64,000 nucleotides of DNA, taken from contig NZ_CP045144.1 of the NCBI RefSeq assembly GCF_009223885.1, positions 3,336,001 through 3,400,000 of the forward strand. Reading direction: 5' to 3'. Made by a program: the position numbers and the translations under genes. Under the pieces are notes generated by a model that was not told the origin of the DNA, did no database searches, and saw only the letters and a program-made list of their open reading frames with translations. The DNA comes from Ancylobacter sp. TS-1 (GTDB taxonomy: Bacteria > Pseudomonadota > Alphaproteobacteria > Rhizobiales > Xanthobacteraceae). Below, piece after piece: positions 16,652 to 25,278 of this stretch. Positions within the stretch are counted from its first letter, which is position 1. Each line of letters starts with the position of its first letter.

Positions 16652-17651
16652 CGGGTGCGCGCGCGCCGCGCCGGATCCCCACCTCGCCCATTACGATTTC
16701 GGCGGCCGCCGCCTCGCCCTCGCGGCGGAGGCGGCCAGCCTGCTGCTGCCGCTCGACCGCTTTCTCGCCTCGCTGCGGGTCGAGCCGGAGGGCGCGCCCG
16801 ATTTCCGTCTGACGCTGCGGCATGGCGCGTTCCATGAGTCGGTGCCGGGCGACACGCTGTTCGCTTCCGGCCCCATTCCCGGCGAGGGCGATTTCGACTT
16901 TCACCGGCGCGGCGAGGGTCTGCTGCTGCGCGGGCCGGACGTCTCGGTGCTGATCGAGCCGTCGCGGCGGCGCGCCGAGATCGTCACCGCGCCGGGGGCG
17001 GAGTTCCGCTCGGCTTCCGCCGCCGGCCTGCTGACGCTGGAGATGGTGATCGACGCCTTCGGGCAGGCCCTCATCCACGCCGCTGGCCTGACGCTGCCGG
17101 ACCGCGACGCGCTGGTGCTGCTGCACGCGCCGAGCGGCACCGGCAAGACGACGACGGCGCTCGCTCTGGCCGGTGCCGGCTTCGGCCTGTGCGCGGACGA
17201 TGCCATCGTGATCGGCGCCGGCGGCATCTGCGCCTGGGGCCTGCCGCGCTTCGTCAAGATTCATCACCGCACGGCCGAGCTGCTGCCCTGGCTGGCGCCC
17301 GCCCTGACCGACACGTGGGACGCGGCCGGCGAGCAGGCGGTGCCGCTGGAGCGGCTCGGCCCGCCCGCGCGCATCGAGGATCGCCGTCCGCGCCCGGTCG
17401 CCGGACTGTTCATGGTGACGCGCGGCGAGGGGCCGACACAGGTGTTGCCGCAGGCCCGCGTCGACGCGCTGGCGGCGCTGGCCGCCGACAATGTGCGCGG
17501 GGGCCGCGAGGGGCTTCAGACCCATCAGGCCGGGCGCTGGGCGATGCTCGCGCGGCTGGCCTCGTCGACGCCGGTGTTCGAGCTTCGCGTCGGCGCGGAT
17601 GTCGCCAATATCGGGGCGCGGGTGCGCGAGGCGCTGGAGCCGCTCGCCTAG
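16635..17651 (+). CDS. HPr-kinase-like protein (HprK-related, RiPP-associated)
   Basis: A 338-residue protein whose C-terminal half is an HPr-kinase/PEP-carboxykinase-like P-loop domain: Walker A APSGTGKTTTALALAG near residues 164-179, followed by GFGLCADDAIVI, where Asp residues replace the usual metal-binding site. HprK-like proteins in some lasso clusters phosphorylate a Ser at the precursor C-terminus. Here the predicted cores offer Thr and Tyr rather than a terminal Ser. The N-terminal 130 residues are poorly recognised. Its last bases overlap the converging nucleotidyltransferase gene. Confidence 0.82.
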   Translation: MSTASDGCARAAPDPHLAHYDFGGRRLALAAEAASLLLPLDRFLASLRVEPEGAPDFRLTLRHGAFHESVPGDTLFASGPIPGEGDFDFHRRGEGLLLRGPDVSVLIEPSRRRAEIVTAPGAEFRSASAAGLLTLEMVIDAFGQALIHAAGLTLPDRDALVLLHAPSGTGKTTTALALAGAGFGLCADDAIVIGAGGICAWGLPRFVKIHHRTAELLPWLAPALTDTWDAAGEQAVPLERLGPPARIEDRRPRPVAGLFMVTRGEGPTQVLPQARVDALAALAADNVRGGREGLQTHQAGRWAMLARLASSTPVFELRVGADVANIGARVREALEPLA

Positions 17652-18640
17652 GCGCGGAGGAGCTGAAGCCAGCGGAAGCCGTGGCGGCGCAGATGCGAGC
17701 CGCGGCTGGGCTTCGGCATGGCGTCGAGAACGGCGTCGGCGGTCAGCAGCCGCCGCCCCAGCGCGCCCCGGCGCCCGCCATCGAAGCGGTCGGCGAGTGC
17801 CGCCGTTCGCGCATCGCCGAACAGGTCCGCCGTCACGTGGAGCGCGGCGCCGACCTCCAGTTCGGCCCCGACGCGGGCCACCGCGCGCGCGAGCGCGGCC
17901 TCGTCCACGATGTGCCGCGCCGCCTGCAGCATATCGACCGCGAATTGCAGGCGATGGAATTTGTGCCCGCCCAGCGCATGGATGGCCGCCACGATCAGCA
18001 TGCCGGCCGGGCTCGGCTCGGCTCCCTCGCTCACCGCCTTGAGCTCGGCATAGCCGAAGGACAGGCGCCGGCGCAGCGAGGGATAGTGTACGAGGTCGCC
18101 CTGCGCCTCGACCATGAGCTGCGGGTTGCCCTCGAAGAACCATTTATATTCGAGGTAGCGGGCCGAGTTGTCCCACACCTTCTCGTGCAGTACGAAGCCG
18201 CAATCGGCCAGCGCGGCGCCGATGCCGTCAAGGTCGCCGGGGTCGGCGAGGATGTCGATATCGGTGAAGGTGCGGTCGGAGGCGTGCGTGTAAAGCCGGT
18301 CGGCGAAGACCGGCCCCTTGACGATCTCGGCCGGAATGGCGCGCTCGCGCAGCCGGGCGCCGATGCGCGCCGCGTGGTGGCGCAGCAGCATGGCGCGCCC
18401 GACGGTCAGCGTGTGCTCGGTCTCGATGCGCTCGATGTCGGCGCGGAAAGCCTCGCTGCGGCCCTCGCCCCGCGCCGCGCCGCGCAGCTTGCGCCAGACG
18501 ATGGCGAGCACGCCATGCGCGCGCGCCAGTTCGAAAAGCCGTCCGAGCCGGGCATCGGACCAGAGCGCCGCGTCCGGCGCTGTCGCCTCGGGGTCGGCGA
18601 GCTGGCAGAGGAGGCGTTTCTCCTCGGGAGCGAGTGGCAC
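17648..18640 (-). CDS. Nucleotidyltransferase family protein (RiPP-associated type)
   Basis: A 330-residue protein of the uncharacterised nucleotidyltransferase family seen in lasso-type clusters. The core motif KGPVFADRLY followed by RTFTDIDILAD supplies the Asp pair of the polymerase-beta-like active site. I chose GTG at 18640, which has GGAGG seven bases upstream; the frame stays open beyond it into the racemase gene but without support. It converges on the kinase gene with a four-base overlap, and on its own strand it lies 98 bases after the racemase gene of the hydroxyproline operon, so it could be transcribed from there. Its target is unknown. Confidence 0.82.
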   Translation of the reverse strand: MPLAPEEKRLLCQLADPEATAPDAALWSDARLGRLFELARAHGVLAIVWRKLRGAARGEGRSEAFRADIERIETEHTLTVGRAMLLRHHAARIGARLRERAIPAEIVKGPVFADRLYTHASDRTFTDIDILADPGDLDGIGAALADCGFVLHEKVWDNSARYLEYKWFFEGNPQLMVEAQGDLVHYPSLRRRLSFGYAELKAVSEGAEPSPAGMLIVAAIHALGGHKFHRLQFAVDMLQAARHIVDEAALARAVARVGAELEVGAALHVTADLFGDARTAALADRFDGGRRGALGRRLLTADAVLDAMPKPSRGSHLRRHGFRWLQLLRA

Positions 18641-18738
18641 GGCACGGCCTCCGTCACGGCGTCTCGCCGCGCGACCGCGCGACGGGAGCCGAGCCTTACC
18701 ATGGTGCCGGTGGCTCCCGCCATAGCGGGACGGACCGC

Positions 18739-19776
18739 TCAGTCCTGCTTCCAGACCGGCCAGGTGTCGGAGAGGCGGTAGCCGGTCGGCCAGGGGTCTT
18801 CGGGGTCGAGCATGAGCTGGGCGGTGTGCGTCACCCAGGCGCGGCCCATGATGGAGGGGAAGATCGCCGGCCGGCCGCCGACCGAGGTCTCGCCCTCGAT
18901 GCGGCACTCGAAGCGCGAATCGATGATCGAGCGGCCGATGAAGGTCTCGCCGATCTTGAGCTGTCCCTTGGCGTGCAGCACCGCCATGCGGGCCGAGCAG
19001 CCGGTGCCGGTCGGCGAGCGGTCGATCTTGCCGGGGCGGATGGCGACCGCGTTGGCGCCGGTCTTCACGCCGTTTTCCTCCACCACGGGGGCGGCGAACT
19101 GGCAGAAGGAGATGTGGTTCCAGTCGGCATTCTCCGGGTGTTTGAAGCCGAGCTGGCGGTTGGCCGCCTTGACGATCTTCATGCCGGTCTCGGCCAGATC
19201 CTTCGCCTCGTCCGGGCGGATGGAGAAGCCGAGCGCATGGGCGTCGACGATGCAGAAGCTGTCGCCGCCATAGGCGGTGTCGACGGTGAGCGTGCCGAGG
19301 CCCTCGACCTCCAGTTTCGCGTCGAGCTTGTCGGCGAAGGAAGGATGGTTGCGCACCTTGATCCGCTCGGCCTTGCCATTGCGGCAATAGGCGGTGGCCT
19401 CGATCAGCCCGCCCGGGGCCTCCAGCACCATGTGGGTTTCAGGCTCCACCATCGGCACGATGCCGGTGTCGAGCAGCACGGTGGCGACGCAGATCGAGTT
19501 GGAGCCGGACATGGGCGGGGTGTCTTCCGGCTCCATGATGATCCACGCCGCAACCGCCTTCGGGTCCTTCGGCGGCACCAGCAGGTTCACATGACGGAAC
19601 ACGCCCCCGCGCGGTTCCTGCAGCACGAAATTGCGGAGCGTGTTGTCGGAGGCGATGAAGCGCGACTGCGCCCACACAGTGTCGCCCGGCGGCGGGGAGA
19701 CGCCGCCGACGATGACGTCGCCGACCTCGCCCTCGGCATGGCAGCCGACGATGTGGATGACCTTGGATGAGCGCAT
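18739..19776 (-). CDS. Proline racemase family protein with Ser/Thr active-site pair
   Basis: A 345-residue proline racemase fold protein. The first catalytic position, usually Cys in MCGHG, is Ser (MSGSNSICV), and the second, usually Cys in SPCGTG, is Thr ([11 protein letters not shown]). Family members with Cys/Cys act as racemases or 4-hydroxyproline epimerases, while Thr at the second site is known from trans-3-hydroxyproline dehydratases. The Ser/Thr pair makes a dehydratase-like role more likely than epimerisation, but this is inference. It sits downstream of a second, Cys/Cys family member in the same hydroxyproline operon. Confidence 0.85.
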   Translation of the reverse strand: MRSSKVIHIVGCHAEGEVGDVIVGGVSPPPGDTVWAQSRFIASDNTLRNFVLQEPRGGVFRHVNLLVPPKDPKAVAAWIIMEPEDTPPMSGSNSICVATVLLDTGIVPMVEPETHMVLEAPGGLIEATAYCRNGKAERIKVRNHPSFADKLDAKLEVEGLGTLTVDTAYGGDSFCIVDAHALGFSIRPDEAKDLAETGMKIVKAANRQLGFKHPENADWNHISFCQFAAPVVEENGVKTGANAVAIRPGKIDRSPTGTGCSARMAVLHAKGQLKIGETFIGRSIIDSRFECRIEGETSVGGRPAIFPSIMGRAWVTHTAQLMLDPEDPWPTGYRLSDTWPVWKQD

Positions 19777-19808
19777 GGGGGGCCTCGTGTTTCAGTGCGG
19801 CGCCTTGA

Positions 19809-19918
19809 CCCTCTCCCCGCTGGGGAGAGGTGGCCCGCGAAGCGGGTCGGTGAGGGGCTCCGCGATCGCGGAGCGTCGAAGACCCCTCACCCCAACCCTC
19901 TCCCCGGCGGGGAGAGGG
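19809..19918. repeat. Interspersed palindrome CCCTCTCCCC...GGGGAGAGGG
   Basis: Two CCCTCTCCCC hairpins border a centre with further short palindromes (CCGCGAAGCGGG, CTCCGCGATCGCGGAG). Elements like this are scattered between genes in many Alphaproteobacteria. It lies inside the hydroxyproline operon between the racemase and enolase-superfamily genes and may form a processing or attenuating hairpin. Confidence 0.6.
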
Positions 19919-19929
19919 AGCGAAAGCGC

Positions 19930-21033
19930 TCAGCCGATCACCACCGCCGGGTCGCCGAGCACGTCGAAGATCGGCGTGATGCCGAGGCCCGGCGCATCGG
20001 AGGCGGTCATGAAGCCGTTCTCGCGCTTCGGCGCCCCGGTGGCGATGTCGACCGTGCCATAGCTGTTGAAATCGGTGGCGGAGAAGGAGAACTCCTCCGG
20101 CGTCGAGCGGGCGAGATGGGCGATGGTGGCGGTGACGATATCGCCGCCCCAGGTGTCCTCGATGGTCATCGGCGTGCCCGAGGCGACGCAGATGTCGCGC
20201 ATCAGCCGCGCCTTGGTCAGCCCGCCGACCTTGGAGATCTTCAGGTTGATGATGTCCATCGCGTCGTCCGCCAGCGCGCGCTGGAGCGTGGCGACGCCGT
20301 CGATTACCTCGTCGAGCACGAAGGGGCGATTGGTGCGCCGGCGTACCGAGACGCATTCCTCATAAGTGGGGCAGGGCTGCTCGATATAGACGTCGAGATC
20401 GGCGACGCTGGCGGCGATGCGCGCGGCTTCCGCCCGGGTCCAGCCGGTGTTGGCGTCGGCGACGAGGATGTCGGAAGCGTCGAGAATATTGCGGGTGGCG
20501 CGGATGCGGTCGATGTCCTGATCGGCGTCGCCGCCGACCTTGAGCTGGAACTTGGTGTAGCCCTCAGCCTTGTAGCCGGCGATCTTCTTGGCCATCGCCT
20601 CGGGCGCTTCCTGCGAGATGGCGCGGTAGAGCGCGACCTTTTCCTGCGCCGCGCCGCCGAGCAGCTTGTAGACCGGAAGGCCCGTGACCTTGCCGAGAAT
20701 GTCCCAGCAGGCGATGTCGATCGGCGCCTTCACATAGGGGTGGCCGCGCAGCACCGAATCCATATGGCGGTTCAGCACGTTGAGGTCGGTCGGGTCGAGG
20801 CCGATCACCTTCGGGCCGATCTCCTCAAGTCCCGCGCGCACGCCGTGGGCATAGGCGGGCAGGTAAGCCGAGCCGAGCGGGCAGCACTCGGCATAGCCGG
20901 TGATGCCGGCATCGGTCTCCACCGCGACGACGGTGGAATCGAACACCTCGACGAAATTGCCGTTCGACCAGTTGTAGCGGCCCTCCTTGAGGGGAAGCCC
21001 GACCTTGTAGGCCTTGATGCCGGTGATCTTCAT
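19930..21033 (-). CDS. Enolase-superfamily enzyme, likely cis-3-hydroxyproline dehydratase or hydroxyproline-betaine epimerase type
   Basis: A 367-residue mandelate racemase/muconate lactonising enzyme. Visible active-site elements are TKFQLKVGG (Lys165), the metal ligands in [14 protein letters not shown] and FVLDEV, and a second Lys in NLKISKVGG, a two-base arrangement. The opening and these motifs resemble cis-3-hydroxy-L-proline dehydratases and HpbD epimerases. The operon of two proline-racemase-family genes, a D-amino-acid oxidase-like gene and a DapA-like gene supports a role in hydroxyproline isomer use. The start at 21033 follows AAAGGGCACGAC. Confidence 0.8.
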   Translation of the reverse strand: MKITGIKAYKVGLPLKEGRYNWSNGNFVEVFDSTVVAVETDAGITGYAECCPLGSAYLPAYAHGVRAGLEEIGPKVIGLDPTDLNVLNRHMDSVLRGHPYVKAPIDIACWDILGKVTGLPVYKLLGGAAQEKVALYRAISQEAPEAMAKKIAGYKAEGYTKFQLKVGGDADQDIDRIRATRNILDASDILVADANTGWTRAEAARIAASVADLDVYIEQPCPTYEECVSVRRRTNRPFVLDEVIDGVATLQRALADDAMDIINLKISKVGGLTKARLMRDICVASGTPMTIEDTWGGDIVTATIAHLARSTPEEFSFSATDFNSYGTVDIATGAPKRENGFMTASDAPGLGITPIFDVLGDPAVVIG

Positions 21034-21072
21034 GTCGTGCCCTTTCGCGGCCCAAACGGATTTTGCGAACGC

Positions 21073-21183
21073 CGTCATCCTGAGGTGCCCGGCCGCAGGC
21101 CGGGCCTCGAAGGAGGCTCAAGCAGGAGGACGCCCTGCTCGACGATCCTTCGAGGCTCGCTTCGCTCGCACCTCAGGATGACG
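21073..21183. repeat. Interspersed palindrome CGTCATCCTGAGGTGC...
   Basis: Perfect 16-base terminal inverted arms, CGTCATCCTGAGGTGC at the left and its complement at the right, enclose about 80 bases with internal hairpins. This is a BIME-like element in the gap between two operon genes. Confidence 0.65.
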
Positions 21184-21204
21184 GTGCGCCGAAGGAAGAA
21201 CCCG

Positions 21205-22206
21205 TCACACCACCACGAAGCCGTGCGCGAAGGGGTCGCGGTCGTCGATGAAGATGGTGTTGTAGCCGGTCATGCGGGCCCAGCCGCCGATGGAGGGGAT
21301 GATGGCGTCGCGCTCGCCCACCTTCACCGTCGCCTCGACCCGGCCCTTGAACAGCGAGCCGATGATGCTCTCATGCACGAAGTCGTCGCCGACCTTCAGC
21401 TTGCCGAGCGCGGCGAGATGGGCCATGCGCGAGGAGGTGCCGGTGCCGCAGGGCGAGCGGTCGATGGCCTTGTCGCCGTAGAACACCGCGTTGCGCGCAT
21501 GCGCCTGCGGGTCGCGGGCGGCGCCGGTCCAGAGGATGTGCGACAGGCCGCGGATCTCAGGCTTTTCCGGGTGCACGAACTCGTATTTCGCGTTGAGCGC
21601 CCGGCGCAGGCCCGGGCTCATGCCCACCAACTGGCCGGCGGTGAAGTCCGCCATGTCGCGGAAATTCTCCTGCGGCTCGACGATGGCGTAGAAATTCCCG
21701 CCATAGGCCACGTCGACGGTGATCTCGCCGAGTTCCGGGCACTCCGCCGTCAGGCCCTGCGCATAGAGGAAGCCGGGCACGTTGGTGATGCGCACCTCTT
21801 CCACATATTGCCCGACCTGCGTGTATTCGGCCTTCACCACGCCGGCCGGCGTGTCGAGCATCAGCACGCCCGGCACCTTCGGGGTGACGAGCCCGTGCTC
21901 GATCGCCATGGTCACGGTGCCGATGGTGCCGTGCCCGCACATGGGCAGGCAGCCCGAGGTCTCGATGAACAGGATGGCGACGTCGCAGTCCGGCCGGGTC
22001 GGGGGATAGAGAATCGAGCCCGACATCATGTCGTGGCCGCGCGGCTCGAACATCAGCCCGGTGCGGATCCAGTCGAACTCGCGCAGGAAATGGGCGCGCT
22101 TCTCGATCATGGTCGAACCGACGAGGTTCGGCCCACCGCCGGCCACCAGCCGCACGGGATTGCCGCAGGTGTGGCCGTCTATGCAGAAGAAGCTGTGTCG
22201 CGCCAT
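21205..22206 (-). CDS. 4-hydroxyproline 2-epimerase
   Basis: A 333-residue proline racemase family enzyme with both catalytic Cys residues, in MCGHGTIGTVTMAIE and DRSPCGTGTSSRMA. This Cys/Cys form with the HGT sequence is typical of 4-hydroxyproline 2-epimerase, which turns trans-4-hydroxy-L-proline into cis-4-hydroxy-D-proline. Neighbouring genes supply the next two steps of that pathway and the uptake system, so the assignment is well supported by context. It follows the oxidoreductase gene by 12 bases. Confidence 0.9.
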   Translation of the reverse strand: MARHSFFCIDGHTCGNPVRLVAGGGPNLVGSTMIEKRAHFLREFDWIRTGLMFEPRGHDMMSGSILYPPTRPDCDVAILFIETSGCLPMCGHGTIGTVTMAIEHGLVTPKVPGVLMLDTPAGVVKAEYTQVGQYVEEVRITNVPGFLYAQGLTAECPELGEITVDVAYGGNFYAIVEPQENFRDMADFTAGQLVGMSPGLRRALNAKYEFVHPEKPEIRGLSHILWTGAARDPQAHARNAVFYGDKAIDRSPCGTGTSSRMAHLAALGKLKVGDDFVHESIIGSLFKGRVEATVKVGERDAIIPSIGGWARMTGYNTIFIDDRDPFAHGFVVV

Positions 22207-22218
22207 GGATTGTACTCG

Positions 22219-23457
22219 TCAGAAGCGGTCGGGACGGAAGGGGGCGAGCGGGACGGACGGCGAGCGTCCGGCCACGAGGTCGGCGATCAGCTTGCCGGTC
22301 GCCGCGCTCTGGGTGAGGCCGAGATGGCCATGGCCGAAGGCATAGAGCACGCGGGGGCTGGCGCGGGAGGCGCCGATCACCGGCAGGCTGTCCGGCAGCG
22401 AGGGGCGGAAGCCCATCCACTGCGTGCCGCCCTCGGTGCGAAGGCCGGGCAGGAAGTCGGCGGCCTTCTTCAGCATCGCCTCGGAACGTTTGAAGTTCGG
22501 CGGCAGCTTCAGCCCGCCCAGTTCCACCGCGCCGCCGACCCGGATTCCGGTGACGAGCGGCGTCACCACGAAGCCGTGGCCGCCGAAGGTGAGCTGGCGC
22601 CGCACATCGAAGGCGCCGGGCGGCAGGGTGGTGTTGTAGCCGCGCTCGGTTTCCAAAGGGATCGCGTCGCCGAGCTGGCGGGCCAGCGGGCGCGACCAGG
22701 CGCCGCCGGCCAGTACCACGCGGGCGGCGTCCAGCGTCGTGCCGTCAGTCAGACGCAGGCTCACGCCCTCGGCGGCGGGCGCGATGGCGCTCACCTCGCC
22801 ATGGGAGATCGTCGCGCCGCGCTCCATCACCGCGCGGAACAAGGCGAGGGCGAAGCGGTGGGGGTCGTCCACCGTCTGCCAGTGCGGCGTGAAGGTGCCG
22901 GCGACGAAGCGGGGCGACAGGCCGGGCTGCAATCCGGCGAGGCGCTCGCCGCGCACATGCTCGAAGGCGATGCCCTCGCGCGCCCGCGCATCCCAGCCGG
23001 GCTGCGCGGCGGAAAGCTCGGCCTCGCTCTCATAAAGCTGGAGATTGCCGTCCTGGCGCACATGCCCGGAAAGGCCGGCGGCGTCGATCATCGCGTCCAT
23101 GGCGCGGGAGGCGAGGCGCATCAGATTGCCCTGCGCCTCGAGGGAGCCGCGGTAGCGGTCCGGCAGGCTGGCGCGCCAGAAGCGGAGCAGCCACGGCGTG
23201 ATCTGCGGCAGGTAGGATGGCGGGATGGCGAGCGGCCCCAGCGGGTCGAGCAGCCATTTCGGCGCCTTGCGCAATATGCCCGGCGAGGCGAGCGGCAGAA
23301 TGTCGGTGAAGGCCAGCGCCCCGGCATTGCCGAAGCTCGCCCCCTCCGCCACGCCGCCACGCTCGACAAGGCGCACGCGGTGCCCCTCGGCGAGCAGGTG
23401 GAAGGCGGTGGCGAGGCCGACGATGCCGGCGCCGACGACAGCTATGTCCTCACTCAT
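22219..23457 (-). CDS. D-hydroxyproline / D-amino acid dehydrogenase (DadA-like FAD enzyme)
   Basis: A 412-residue DAO-type flavoprotein starting with the dinucleotide motif IAVVGAGIVGLATAFHLL and ending with GHGHLGLTQSAATGKLIADL. It is the expected enzyme for oxidising cis-4-hydroxy-D-proline to delta1-pyrroline-4-hydroxy-2-carboxylate, passing electrons to the respiratory chain. The start at ATG 23457 places the FAD motif at the usual distance; an upstream in-frame ATG at 23475 is possible. Confidence 0.88.
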   Translation of the reverse strand: MSEDIAVVGAGIVGLATAFHLLAEGHRVRLVERGGVAEGASFGNAGALAFTDILPLASPGILRKAPKWLLDPLGPLAIPPSYLPQITPWLLRFWRASLPDRYRGSLEAQGNLMRLASRAMDAMIDAAGLSGHVRQDGNLQLYESEAELSAAQPGWDARAREGIAFEHVRGERLAGLQPGLSPRFVAGTFTPHWQTVDDPHRFALALFRAVMERGATISHGEVSAIAPAAEGVSLRLTDGTTLDAARVVLAGGAWSRPLARQLGDAIPLETERGYNTTLPPGAFDVRRQLTFGGHGFVVTPLVTGIRVGGAVELGGLKLPPNFKRSEAMLKKAADFLPGLRTEGGTQWMGFRPSLPDSLPVIGASRASPRVLYAFGHGHLGLTQSAATGKLIADLVAGRSPSVPLAPFRPDRF

Positions 23458-23506
23458 TCTCTTGTGCTCACGCATCGCCGAATCCGGGGGATCCGCTGCC
23501 ACGCCC

Positions 23507-23600
23507 CGTCATCCCGGAACGGCCGCAGGCCGTATCCGGGATCGGCTGAGAGGTCGGGGCGCGATCCCGGCTCGGCGGCTTCGCCTTGGCCGGGATGACG
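23507..23600. repeat. Interspersed palindrome CGTCATCCCGG, copy 1
   Basis: CGTCATCCCGG at the left edge and CCGGGATGACG at the right edge bound an element with internal GGCCGCAGGCC-type hairpins. A second copy in opposite orientation lies at 26673-26757. It falls between the oxidoreductase and DapA-like genes. Confidence 0.65.
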
Positions 23601-23608
23601 AGAAGGTC

Positions 23609-24505
23609 TCACGCCGCCTTGGCGAGGGCCGGGCGGTTGGCGAGGGCGTCGGCAACGGTCTTCTCGACCTTGGCGCGCAGCTCGCCTTCCAGCGGCAGGC
23701 GGGGCGCACGCACGCGCTCGGTGGTGCCGGTCACCAGCGCCTCGACCAGCTTGAGGTTCTGGACGAGGTAGGTCGACACGTCGAGGTCGAGCAGCGGGCG
23801 GAACCAGCGGTAGATCGCCAGCGCCTCGTCATAGCGCTTGGCCTTCATCAGCTTGTAGATCGCCACCGTCTCGTGCGGGAAGGCGATGACGAGGCCGGCG
23901 ACCCAGCCGACCGCGCCGACCGCCAGCGCCTCATAGGCGAGGTTGTCGACGCCGGTGAACACGTCGTAGCGGTCGCCCAGCGCGTTGAAGATCTCGATGG
24001 TGCGGCGGATGTCGTCGGAGGATTCCTTGATGGCGACGAAGCGCTTGTCCTTCGCCAGATCGGCCATCACCTCGACGGTGACGTCGACGCGGTAGGCGAC
24101 GCGGTTCGAATAGATCATCACCGGCAGGTCGGCGGCCTCGGCGATGGACGAGAGGGTGGCCACCGTCTCCTTGTGGTTGGTGTGGTAGACGAGGCTCGGC
24201 ACCACCATGAGGCCGTCGGCGCCGGCCTGCGCGGCGCGCTTGGCCAGCGAGGCGCAGTCGCGCGTGGCGGAATCGGCGATGGTCATCAGCACCGGACGCT
24301 TGCCGGCCACGGACTTCGCCGTCTTCAGCACCGCGAGGCGCTCGTCATGGGAGAGCATCGGGCCCTCGCCGAGCGAGCCGTTGACGATGAGGCCGTCGAC
24401 GCCGGCATCGATCTGGAAGGCGAAGCTCTTCTCCATCTCCTTGTGGTCGAGGCTGTCATCCTCGTTGAACTTCGCGGTAACGGCGGGATAGACGCCCTGC
24501 CACAT
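23609..24505 (-). CDS. DapA-family lyase, likely delta1-pyrroline-4-hydroxy-2-carboxylate deaminase
   Basis: A 298-residue TIM-barrel aldolase of the dihydrodipicolinate synthase family. The Schiff-base Lys is Lys160 in FVAIKESSDD and the catalytic Tyr is Tyr132 in VMIYSNR; the GSLGEG loop is near residues 43-48. In hydroxyproline clusters this family deaminates pyrroline-4-hydroxy-2-carboxylate to 2-oxoglutarate semialdehyde. Position between the D-amino acid dehydrogenase and the ABC transporter genes supports that. The semialdehyde dehydrogenase that should follow is not in this window. Confidence 0.88.
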   Translation of the reverse strand: MWQGVYPAVTAKFNEDDSLDHKEMEKSFAFQIDAGVDGLIVNGSLGEGPMLSHDERLAVLKTAKSVAGKRPVLMTIADSATRDCASLAKRAAQAGADGLMVVPSLVYHTNHKETVATLSSIAEAADLPVMIYSNRVAYRVDVTVEVMADLAKDKRFVAIKESSDDIRRTIEIFNALGDRYDVFTGVDNLAYEALAVGAVGWVAGLVIAFPHETVAIYKLMKAKRYDEALAIYRWFRPLLDLDVSTYLVQNLKLVEALVTGTTERVRAPRLPLEGELRAKVEKTVADALANRPALAKAA

Positions 24506-24544
24506 GGGACTGCTCCTTGGTGCTTCGATCTGAACGGGTTCGTC

Positions 24545-25270
24545 TCAGAGGACGGATTTGAGGAAGTCGATGGTTTCCGGCTGCTGCGGGTTGCCGATGA
24601 CCTGCGCCGGCGGGCCGATCTCGTGGATGCGCCCCTTGTGGAAGAAGGCGACGCGGTTCGACACCTCGCGGGCGAAGGCGATCTCGTGGGTGACGACGAT
24701 CATCGTCATGCCCTCGGAGGAGAGCAGGCGCATCGTGTCGAGCACCTCGCCGACCAGTTGCGGGTCGAGCGCCGAGGTCACCTCGTCGAACAGCATGTAG
24801 TCGGGCGACATGGCCAGCGCGCGGGCGATGGCCATGCGCTGCTGCTGGCCGCCGGAGAGCTTGGAGGGGTAGACCTTCAGCTTCTCGGCCAGGCCGACAT
24901 GGGAGAGCTTCTCGACCGCGATGGCCTCGGCCTCGGCCCGCGACTTGCCGAGCACCTTGCGCGGGGCGAGCATCACGTTCTCCAGCACGGTGAGGTGGGG
25001 GAAGGCATTCCACTGTTGAAAAACAATGCCGATCTTGCGGCGCAGCTTGTTGAGGTCGGTGCCGCGCGCATGCACGTCGGTGCCGTCGACGAGGATGCGG
25101 CCGGAATTGATCGGCTCCAGCCCGTTGATGCACATGAGCAGGGTCGACTTGCCCGAGCCGGAACCTCCGATGACGGAGACCACCTCGCCCTTCTCGACGG
25201 TCATGGTGACGCCCTTGACCACCTCGAGCGAGCCGAAGGATTTGTGGACGTCCTGGATTTCGATCGACAT
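24545..25270 (-). CDS. Amino acid ABC transporter ATP-binding protein
   Basis: A 241-residue polar amino acid type ATPase. Walker A is GGSGSGKST, the Q-loop lies at IVFQQWNAFPH, the signature is LSGGQQQRMAIARAL and Walker B is YMLFDEVTSALDP. It powers uptake with the two permeases and binding protein upstream in the operon. Substrate is probably hydroxyproline or a relative, judged from the catabolic genes. Confidence 0.93.
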   Translation of the reverse strand: MSIEIQDVHKSFGSLEVVKGVTMTVEKGEVVSVIGGSGSGKSTLLMCINGLEPINSGRILVDGTDVHARGTDLNKLRRKIGIVFQQWNAFPHLTVLENVMLAPRKVLGKSRAEAEAIAVEKLSHVGLAEKLKVYPSKLSGGQQQRMAIARALAMSPDYMLFDEVTSALDPQLVGEVLDTMRLLSSEGMTMIVVTHEIAFAREVSNRVAFFHKGRIHEIGPPAQVIGNPQQPETIDFLKSVL

Positions 25271-25278
25271 TTCGGTCC

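Noticed and set aside
14000..19000. Search for a lasso cyclase (asparagine-synthetase-like) near the RiPP genes
   Set aside because: No frame on either strand shows the family's motifs; none is reported.
19795..23598. A 1267-codon plus-strand open frame
   Set aside because: It is antisense to the hydroxyproline genes and spans intergenic palindromes. No domain or ribosome site supports it.
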